Of a DNA stretch of 38,063 nt, positions 30,694 through 38,063 are shown piece after piece. The DNA is from Cudoniella acicularis (Eukaryota; Ascomycota; Leotiomycetes; Helotiales; Helotiaceae): positions 1 through 38,063 of the forward strand of contig JAAMPI010000433.1 in assembly GCA_013054445.1 (NCBI GenBank). The letters run 5' to 3'. Under the pieces are notes generated by a model. That model ran no database searches. It was not told the origin of the DNA and saw only the letters and a list, made by a program, of their open reading frames with translations. The translations under genes and the position numbers were made by a program. The first letter of the stretch is position 1, and the number at the start of each line of letters is the position of its first letter.

Positions 30694-33600
30694 ATGGCGC
30701 AGGCGTCTCGCCCCTCCTCGGGCCAGAATCCAGATCGTACTCCATCTGCCGCCCCCCTCCCTGCATCATCTCGTCCTGCCCCGCAAGATCACGGCCAGGC
30801 CAATTCGTCTGGAATTGGCAACCTCGAGCTCGTTGAGCTTGCCTCAAACCCCATCATCGAAGGTATTCTGGGCCCGAACAAGGACGGCCGTGTGCGGAAC
30901 CCGGTTCCAAGCAAGCTGAAGGGGAAGACGGACAACAAGCAAGGCAACTTTGGAGTTATGCACATGGGCATGAACCCTGGGGGAAAGAAGACTGAGGCTA
31001 TGGGCAGAGATGCGGCTGCAGAGCGAGATGCTGCAGCGCGGCGGACAAGTGAGAACACAGCATCGCGAGCAAAAGCAGCTCAGCAGGAAAAATACGTGCC
31101 GCCCAAGAAACGAGGACTCGAGACGACTCTGAACGAAGCAACGCGAATCACTAACCGCGGATCCCCTTTTGCCAGAGATGATAAACGGCAGGCAAGACCT
31201 TTAGCGCCTGACGAGACGAAATTCGAACAAGCTCGATTGTTGACATTGTTAAGGAGCATCAATCCTGTAACTGTCGTGGATCAGATATGCAAGGCAGTCG
31301 CATATTTTGGGGGAATACCAGGAGCACCACCGCCTGAGGATGGCATATTTCCCGAGAGCGCCAATACAAGAGAGACTGGGGCATTGTTCATAGGGTGGCT
31401 GGCAGAAATTTTCCCTGATCTTTCAGCGAGGAGTCCGGAGGTCCCCAAGGTGATAGATGCCGGGAAGAAGAAGAATCGCCCATCGAAGGGCCATAAAGAA
31501 ACATTGTCCACTGGAGGCGATGCTGGATTGTTGGGCGAGCCACCAAACTCCAAAAATGGGTATGGCTTCGGGCCAGCAATAGGTCCTCCTGCTTGGGGCC
31601 TGCCACAAAATCTAGCCGAGGTCAATCCTCAAGCGCCTAGTGTACCTGATGGACTACAGATGAAAGCTACTATTGAACAAAATAAGCAGCCTGAGGAGCT
31701 ACATTCACCTGCTACTCCAGTACAGCAACATCAAGAAGATCTTAGCAACGCATCTATGAGTAAGCGGAGAAGAGGAAGACCAAAAGGTTCTACCAATAAG
31801 AAGGGGAGCAAAATGGATGGTCAACCTGGAGGTGAGAATGGTATTGGTTCGAACGGCATGGAATTTGAGGGTCATGCCCAAACCTCGGGAGTACAACAAA
31901 TGCAGTCACCTGAGGTTGTTGTGCCTGTCAATAATACTTCGAGGCAAGAACAAGATCAATCTAGGTTTCAACCAGCTCTAAGAAATGATCCACCTGCACC
32001 AAAGCCAGTGCAAAATCTTCAGTATTCGGAACAATCATGGCAGAACAATACTCAAAAGAATCAGATACCCCAAGCCTCAATGATTACTCCTGATGAGCTC
32101 AGTCCGGAGGAGCGAGCTGTTCTCGAAGCGTTCAGAAATCATGGTGCCGAGCGAGTAAACCCTGTCCCTTCCCCCGTGGTTTCTACGAAAGGGCCATCAG
32201 AAGGAGGGCAAAAGCGGAAGCGGGCTCCCCCGAAACCCAAGCCAGTTCCAGCAGTTTCTTCAATTCCCGCAAATTCTACGAATGTTGGCAGCGTTGCAAA
32301 TGCTCAAAATACCACGAATGCTACTGCTACACCCATGCCAAACCCTATGCCTACCCCAAACTTTCCTGTTCAAGCACCCCAGCAAGTCCAAGATACCAAC
32401 TCTTTAAGCACCCTTAATCACGAAACTGCAATGGGTATCGCAAAAGATGCAATCCAATGGGCTCCAGTCGACACTACAACGACCACTGCCCCGCCTCCTC
32501 CTAAACGCCAACGACAGCGCAAGCCTAAAGTACCAAGTAGAAATGATACCCCATCTCAGAACCAAACTGCTTCCGCCGTCAGCAGTGCCACTCCCCCCAT
32601 ACCTCCAAGCACGATACCAGATTCTCAGGCTACTCAATCGCAACAAAGCGTTCCTGTGTCTCGCCCACCAGCAGAAGGTCTTGAGGCTCATTACGAGAGA
32701 TTCCAAAATCTTTCCCAACAATCGAATGGTCGAAGCCATACCCCAACTATGTCACAGCAGCAGCAGCAACAGCAGCAACAGCACGTGCGCCAGCAATCAA
32801 AACCCTCATCTGCGCCCCCTCAACAAGCTACCCCTCAAATACCACAACAAATGCAGCAACAAAAGTCCCAGCAGAGCAATCAGCAAAGTATGCAACGTGA
32901 TGATCAGAAAATGACGCAAGCAAGTGCAGCTCGACCTTCTTCAACGTACTACAATCCGCGTAGCCAAAGTTCCACCTCTTATACCCAACAATTTCCATCC
33001 CACCAACCGTCACAACTTTACAGTGGACATACGGCATCACCTCAGATGAGCAATACCAATTATAGAACTGCAAGTACGCATACAATGGCGCAGAACACGA
33101 TGGCTCAAGCATCTCCACAATTTTCAACGGCGGAAAATACATACAGAACCGCAAGTCCACATACCATCTCTCAGCCGTCCCCCTCATTTTCCCAAACCGA
33201 CACAAACTTCAGGACGACCAATGCCCATGCGATAGCCCAACCCTCGCCCTCCTTTTCTCAAGCAGAGAACACTTTTAGAACACCTAGCACACATGCCATG
33301 ACACAACCTACCACTTCATACTCCAATTCAAGGTCACATACTCAACAATCACAGGCGGCCCCTCAAAATCACTACAGTCAATTTTCAGATTCATCCTATA
33401 TTGATCTGCCGACTCTTGAATCACTTGGTCACAGCGGTACTAGCGGAACGGCAAGTTTAGGTGGCTATGGGCAAGGAATGGGAGTTGGCCTCACGGGTAC
33501 ATCCACTAACTCCCATTCCCGTTCCTCAGGGAGCAGCGCCTCTCTATATGGGACGACAAACTCAGCCCTTGGCAACGCCTTTGACACAGGTGCCAATGAT

Positions 33601-33756
33601 TTATTACGGGTTTCTCGGGGTTCTGTAGGTGGTTCTCACTCCAATGCACATACAGGGTATGGAACAGCAGCTACAGGCGGTGGGATGAACAGTGGATTTG
33701 ACGCGAGCGAGCACGAGATGCGGGAACGGCTTTTACGAGGATTGGGACGTCGATAA
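30694..33756 (+). CDS. AT-hook, Gln-rich nuclear protein
   Basis: Uninterrupted 1,020-residue frame. A basic N-terminal region with KYVPPKKRGLETTLNEATR precedes a compact conserved-looking segment, FEQARLLTLLRSINPVTVVD to FIGWLAEIFPD, at about 185–255. An AT-hook follows at about 357–370 (KRRRGRPKGSTNKK), then a second weak basic patch (KRKRAPPKPKP) and a third (PPKRQRQRKPKVPS). The C-terminal 450 residues are Gln/Ser/Pro-rich and disordered, with a polyQ run of about nine at 688 and four imperfect repeats of about 23 residues (TxYRTAS-HTxAQ…SPxFSQ) at 33040–33330. AT-hooks bind the minor groove of AT-rich DNA, so a chromatin or transcription role is inferred; I cannot assign an orthologue. 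The frame is open upstream to 30661, but the first ATG is at 30694. Confidence 0.85.
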   Translation: MAQASRPSSGQNPDRTPSAAPLPASSRPAPQDHGQANSSGIGNLELVELASNPIIEGILGPNKDGRVRNPVPSKLKGKTDNKQGNFGVMHMGMNPGGKKTEAMGRDAAAERDAAARRTSENTASRAKAAQQEKYVPPKKRGLETTLNEATRITNRGSPFARDDKRQARPLAPDETKFEQARLLTLLRSINPVTVVDQICKAVAYFGGIPGAPPPEDGIFPESANTRETGALFIGWLAEIFPDLSARSPEVPKVIDAGKKKNRPSKGHKETLSTGGDAGLLGEPPNSKNGYGFGPAIGPPAWGLPQNLAEVNPQAPSVPDGLQMKATIEQNKQPEELHSPATPVQQHQEDLSNASMSKRRRGRPKGSTNKKGSKMDGQPGGENGIGSNGMEFEGHAQTSGVQQMQSPEVVVPVNNTSRQEQDQSRFQPALRNDPPAPKPVQNLQYSEQSWQNNTQKNQIPQASMITPDELSPEERAVLEAFRNHGAERVNPVPSPVVSTKGPSEGGQKRKRAPPKPKPVPAVSSIPANSTNVGSVANAQNTTNATATPMPNPMPTPNFPVQAPQQVQDTNSLSTLNHETAMGIAKDAIQWAPVDTTTTTAPPPPKRQRQRKPKVPSRNDTPSQNQTASAVSSATPPIPPSTIPDSQATQSQQSVPVSRPPAEGLEAHYERFQNLSQQSNGRSHTPTMSQQQQQQQQQHVRQQSKPSSAPPQQATPQIPQQMQQQKSQQSNQQSMQRDDQKMTQASAARPSSTYYNPRSQSSTSYTQQFPSHQPSQLYSGHTASPQMSNTNYRTASTHTMAQNTMAQASPQFSTAENTYRTASPHTISQPSPSFSQTDTNFRTTNAHAIAQPSPSFSQAENTFRTPSTHAMTQPTTSYSNSRSHTQQSQAAPQNHYSQFSDSSYIDLPTLESLGHSGTSGTASLGGYGQGMGVGLTGTSTNSHSRSSGSSASLYGTTNSALGNAFDTGANDLLRVSRGSVGGSHSNAHTGYGTAATGGGMNSGFDASEHEMRERLLRGLGRR
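33040..33330 (+). repeat. Four imperfect ~69-nt coding repeats
   Basis: Inside the AT-hook gene, the protein repeats a module of roughly 23 residues: NxNYRTASTHTMAQ, ENTYRTASPHTISQPSPSFS, DTNFRTTNAHAIAQPSPSFS and ENTFRTPSTHAMTQ. Spacing is nearly constant. It is a diverged internal tandem duplication. Confidence 0.8.
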
Positions 33757-33990
33757 CGAGAGGAGTGGAGTAGGGAAGTTGAACTGAAATGGAAGAAAAA
33801 TGGATACCATTTTGGCTCTTCGTTTTCACACGAATTGAAATTTTGTCTTCTTGAATTTTCTAGCAAACACAGCGAGCGAGCGAGAGCGAAAGCGAAAAGA
33901 GCAACTACAGACCAGAGTGCACTACAGCGATGTTAAATAAACCACCCCTTCGTACTTATTGTACGTAATGATTTGTTTTTGGTATTTAAA

Positions 33991-34015
33991 GGCGTGGCGT
34001 GGCGTGGCGTGGCGT
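33991..34015. repeat. Pentamer repeat (GGCGT)5
   Basis: Five perfect copies of GGCGT in direct succession, in the 3' flank of the AT-hook gene. Confidence 0.9.
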
Positions 34016-34250
34016 GGGAGCGGCGTTGTGATTTTTGATGGCTGGGTGGATAGGATGGGACCTAAATGGACGGACGGCATGGGAATGGAAATGGGAATGG
34101 ATCAATTGGGAAATGGATGGGGCCTCTTAACTTTCTTAAGAGCAGCGGCGAACAAGTTACCTAGCTATATAACATACTGTAATGATTTTTGTGGACGAGA
34201 CGGGCCGGGACGGGACGCGATAGGATGGGATAGGAGGGTAGAAGATAAGA

Positions 34251-34272
34251 TGTATGTATGTATGTATGTATG
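34251..34272. repeat. Tetramer repeat (TGTA)n
   Basis: Five and a half copies of TGTA form a simple microsatellite. Confidence 0.9.
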
Positions 34273-34636
34273 GTTGTCATCTCCGAATGAGGTGTGTGGT
34301 GGGTGGGTAGATCGATAGTTGAAATAAATTTAGCAATCGTTCATTGCTTATTACCGCCGTATTGTTGCGTTATTGTGTGGTATGCTGTGATGTGATGTGT
34401 TGCTTGCTAACTTGTAAGATTATAAAGTAAGTGATATGTAAATATAAGGTTATATTTTCTTCTTCCTGAGTATATAATATTTATGAATTCTGGCAATTGA
34501 TCTATAAAGAGGATGTAGGTAAAGGTGACTGACTTCATTAAGGCATTGAGCGGGGTTTCTATACTATTTTTGTTTTAACAATTTGATACGACCGACTAAC
34601 AATGCCACCCAAGTCCGAGTTTCCCTTAAATTAAAC

Positions 34637-34691
34637 CTAGACTTAGACTCAGACTCACATCAAGGTCAAGCTTGACTTATACTAAGTCTAG
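34637..34691. repeat. 55-nt hairpin with nested palindrome
   Basis: CTAGACTTAG at 34637–34646 is perfectly inverted as CTAAGTCTAG at 34682–34691. Between them is the 12-nt palindrome GTCAAGCTTGAC (34665–34676). The stretch can fold into a hairpin and resembles a small transposon relic. Confidence 0.75.
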
Positions 34692-35850
34692 TTTTTTTCG
34701 TAGGTCTTACTATATATAAGATAATTAACCCTGGAGCCTCCTCCTATATGTTTCAGTTTTTCCTTATGCTTTTATTAGTTTTAGGTTTTACGAAAATTCA
34801 ATAAAACATTTTAGCTGTGTTTATATATTCTAGTTATCCTATGAACCGTGAGATAGTATTTAAGCGAAAACACGTAAAAAAAACACTTTAAAGTAGCGAA
34901 ATGACTGATAATTATTATAATTTTTAGACCAAATAAATATATAGTAGATTTTTAAAAGAATTAATATATTAAACTATATAAAGCTAGTTTATCTAAAAGT
35001 GTTTTAACGTTTAAGTATTTTCCTATGAAAACACGTGATACGCTAACTTGTAACGCGTGGGGTATATAAAAGGCTAAGGCATAGGATATATGAAGATAAA
35101 TATCAGGTTTTAAAATATTATATAATAGAATTTTAGAAGGAACATTGTTTTTATATTTTTATAATTTTTTATAATTATTGCTTTTTATATAATAATAAAA
35201 TAAAAAAAAAATACAAGTTAATATATACTAAATCTTAAATTCTTTGTATTTATCATATTGATGAAAAAGGTTAAAAATTATAACATTTAAATCGTGAGGG
35301 AGTATCAGTATTAGATGCGAACAACAGCGAGGAAGCGATAGGGAGGGAGGTTGTGAACACTGAAGTGTTTAACCATGCGAGGTGACGAGAGTTAAGGTAG
35401 AGTGAATGCTTGATAGCTGAGCTGACGGGATGCGAGATGCATAGGGGATAAAACCTAAACAATAATCTTTTCAAGATTGACATACGTGACGGGAACTACT
35501 TCGTTACATCACCAATAGCTATGTACCTAATATGACTTCAAGCACCGACGAGATAATACACAAAAGAGAGAGAGAGAGAGATGAAGAGTATAATGTGAAG
35601 ATAGACAATGGTGTATGTTTTATGCTCTGCTGACCTCCAGCCCGCCAACTCCATCGTAAAAGCCCATTCAAAACATTGTAAGATATCTATAAGTTGTGTG
35701 CCCAACCTTGCAATGCTCCACCCAAGATATAACCCCGCATAACGCCCCTAATTTGCCCAGTATCTTCCGAAGAAGAACACTTTGTACATGTAGATGATGA
35801 TTAAAATGATCGCTAGATAACGCCACCGAAATGCTGCATGTATGCATCGC

Positions 35851-37585
35851 TTAGTCTGATACGCCTCCCGAGGCTCCCATGCCCTCTTGTTGTTCTGTAT
35901 TAACATTCCGGCTCGGGACTGGCGTGTTGTTCGCCGCCCAATCATCCAGGCCATCTGATCCATCCTCTCGAATTAGTTCTAGTAGAACTTGAGTATTCCT
36001 CTTAATGTCTTGAGGCCTCTCAACTATCTTCCTTTCTAATATCAAGGCTTCTGCTGTAAACATCCAAATGTTGGAAAGATGTTGTAAATCTGGAAGGACT
36101 AATCGGAGTTGTTCTCGAGTCAAAGGACCCATCGGCGGACCAGCAGCAAGACTACTGTGGAAGACAAGGTTATCCGTAGAGTGTCGTCGTCGAGCAGCTA
36201 GGCAGGATGGTTTTACACAAAACCATTCGTTGCAACTCTCTGCAGCGTGACCGGAACCTTCGGAACTTGCCGCAGCGACAACGGGTGTGGTCTTCTTCCG
36301 ACCGAGATGCATAATTGAGGACATCTTCGATTTTGGCGGGGCTTCAACGGGACTCCGGGTGACAAAGCCGTACCAAGTATCCACAGCTGCTCGTCGAATG
36401 TTGTACCCCTTTGTTTCCCAGAATCGTTGGGCTTGGCGTAGACCTCCAATCGAAATAACGGTAGCATACACTTCATCGGCCGGTCGATCCTTCAGATAAC
36501 CCTTAATAGAACGTTCAATTCGTCCAGCGTAGGATGGTGGCCGCAATCGTCGTGAGAAAGAAGATATTACCAAAGGAAATACTTGATGGACTTTCAAAAG
36601 AGTCTGGTCATCATACATGGCCATAACCTGGCACTCGATAGGATTTAAAGTAAAAGCTTGATGTCGAAGTGGTATTCCACCGTGGGTGAGATGTTTGACG
36701 TGAAGTTCTCGGTATGATTCAAAAAAATGAAATATTGCAAAGACAAGGGGCATAAGTCGTTGTCGCATACGCCGGTGTTGTGGTTCGAACTCGATCCGCT
36801 GAGCTTCGGTAGTCCGTAAAAAGATTTCCTTTACTGCTTGTGCTGAAATCATGGTCGATAATTTTAATGCAACGTGTAGCCGATGCCATATGCCACACAG
36901 ATAGTGAAGGTTAATTTCGGCTGGATCCGGCAAGGGATATAAGCGTAATGCGTACGCTGGAATGCTGTGCGCGATGTGATGCCGCGCGACTGGGGATTCA
37001 TTAAGGGTAATCAAAGTGTGAAAAGTTTTTGATACCAGTCGAAGGTTAAGAATGGTGTGTATCGGAAGTGGTGAGATGATCTGTGCTTGAAGCTCATTGG
37101 GAAGGGACAAAAACAGGTCACTGAGAGTGAAGCTATTGAAATAGGGTTAGTCATGACAGATATGTATTTTGATATACAACATACTTTATAACAGCTAAAG
37201 GATCCTCGGCAAGAATCTCTTCATGATGCTCAACTATTGATGGTGATTTGTGAATGGTAGTGACCCTCGACCGTAGAGCACCAAATGAGCCTGTAAAACT
37301 GGGACGCCGTTGTGTCCGTAGAGTAGTCAAATCGTGCCCAAGTGATCTCTTTTTCTGCTCACTCGGTCGAAGGGCGAGGGTGGCATGCTCAGGATCAACA
37401 TGTCGTTGTCGTGGGTTCCCTAAAGGTAATGTGAAGGTAGGAGCCTGTAATGGCGGCGGCAGTTCAGGAAGATTCGGCGCTGCTGCTGGACCTGCTGAGG
37501 ACGAAGCCTCTGCATTCTCATTGAGTTGTCTTAATTTAGTGAAGTATCGCTCCGAGGCGAACTCAGTGAGGTGTAGAGGATCCAT
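35851..37585 (-). CDS. F-box domain protein
   Basis: Predicted 560-residue F-box protein, a likely substrate adaptor of an SCF ubiquitin ligase through Skp1. Exon 1 is 37185–37585 and exon 2 is 35851–37132, joined across a 52-nt intron (GTATGT … CAATAG, with a CTAAC branch point). The N-terminal 130 residues are low-complexity (PELPPPLQAPTFTLP, RSRVTTIHKS). The splice leads straight into the F-box at about 141–175: LSLPNELQAQIISPLPIHTI, LNLRLVSKTFHTLI. The remainder is helical without WD40 or LRR repeats, so the substrate-binding mode is unknown. It contains a Ser/Ala/Gly-rich loop (VVAAASSEGSGHAAES) and a Cys cluster (CNEWFCVKPSC). The start MDPLHLTEF is the first Met in frame. Confidence 0.85.
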
Positions 37586-38063
37586 GATGCTCTGCGCTTG
37601 GCCGTTATGCCATCCAGTCGCAGAAAGTAAATGAGGTGTGCTGGATGGAGCATATCAGTTCCGCCGGGGCGACACTCTTCGCAGGAGGGTCGTCTACGTC
37701 GCGCGAGTCGCAAGGAGAGACTTCAACACGTCGTCGCACAATCGATGCTCAAGCATCGTGATATTCGAGGAGGAAGGCCACGGCCCTGAGGAATCGAGGA
37801 CGCCAAAAGCCCGACTAGATAGAAGTTGTTGCGGCGTATAATGAATGGGATGTGTACTTCTGAGGAGAAAGAGTGTGACTTTCGGATTCGAGATTGTGAT
37901 AGTCGTTCAAGGTCGAATTGGGAGAGGAGCGACGGGAGCACAGTCAATTCAGGCGCTGGATTGCCGGACGGGGCTCAGTGGGCAATGCGAGGTGATTGAA
38001 GTTCGGGAAGAGCAGCGGCTTCAAGCGCGGTCGTGGGGGGGGAAATAAAGGGACGGCGGATGT
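37586..38063. other. Upstream region of the F-box gene
   Basis: Promoter and leader of the F-box gene up to the window edge. It is more GC-rich than the spacer on the other side of the gene. No gene seen; a gene entering from beyond the edge cannot be excluded. Confidence 0.35.

Larger units (their letters stand above)
33757..35850. other. AT-rich spacer with microsatellites and hairpins
   Basis: About 2.1 kb without a supported gene. The left part holds the AT-hook gene's 3' region and short tandem repeats. From about 34400 to 35270 the sequence is very AT-rich with many TA steps and several inverted repeats, as in mutated transposon remains. A (GA)n run lies at about 35564–35581. Confidence 0.5.

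Noticed and set aside
35271..35483. A 70-codon minus frame in the AT-rich spacer
   Set aside because: Begins with a hydrophobic-looking run but lacks a clear signal peptide or family; surrounded by repeat-like DNA.
1..38063. tRNA, rRNA or CRISPR arrays
   Set aside because: I found no convincing A/B-box pair with cloverleaf arms, no rRNA-like sequence and no spaced direct-repeat array.

Overview
The window looks like nuclear DNA of a filamentous ascomycete (Pezizomycotina). The evidence is short GT–AG introns of mostly 46–64 nt with CTAAC/CTGAC-like branch points, genes on both strands separated by 0.5–2 kb, AT-rich gene-poor stretches, and fungal-type families (RTA1, AAAP permease, cyanamide hydratase, fused succinyl-CoA synthetase, Nup84/Nup107, HNH genes). 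A Leotiomycetes/Helotiales host is my guess from the gene mix; I could not test it.

Layout. 0–5 kb: two membrane-protein genes on the minus strand, an RTA1-like 7-TM protein and a monocarboxylate-type MFS transporter whose frame is disturbed near one splice site. 5.9–8.5 kb: a paxillin-like triple-LIM protein (+). 9.6–10.7 kb: an HD-domain cyanamide hydratase (+), convergent with a neutral amino-acid permease (–, 11.5–13.3 kb) that carries a GC–AG intron. 14.3–17.6 kb: two adjacent HNH-nuclease genes, each inside a unit with matching ends. 17.8–20.2 kb: a mitochondrial succinyl-CoA synthetase alpha–beta fusion (–) with an 8-nt micro-exon. 20.6–22.0 kb: a small fungal protein kinase (+), after possible remains of another gene. 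22.0–23.4 kb is AT-rich with no gene seen. 23.4–25.2 kb: a small coiled-coil protein and SUMO, both minus. 26.6–30.0 kb: Nup84/Nup107 (+). 30.7–33.8 kb: an AT-hook, Q-rich nuclear protein (+). 33.8–35.8 kb: AT-rich, repeat-bearing spacer. 35.9–37.6 kb: an F-box protein (–).

Most genes are single-copy housekeeping or transport genes with no common pathway; there is no biosynthetic cluster. The part that stands out is 14,289–17,634. Two units (1,766 and 1,561 bp) lie head to tail. Each begins CTATGAGA(T/C)GGTTAGT, ends ACTATATAATAG, and is bordered by the same AGTATT; a related ACGGTTA core lies inverted near both ends. Inside these shared ends sit two clearly different HNH genes. The first carries several in-frame stops and has Tyr where the family usually has its first catalytic His; the second looks intact with H–N–H present. 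I read this as a candidate mobile-element family with conserved ends and divergent HNH cargo. That reading is inference from one locus.
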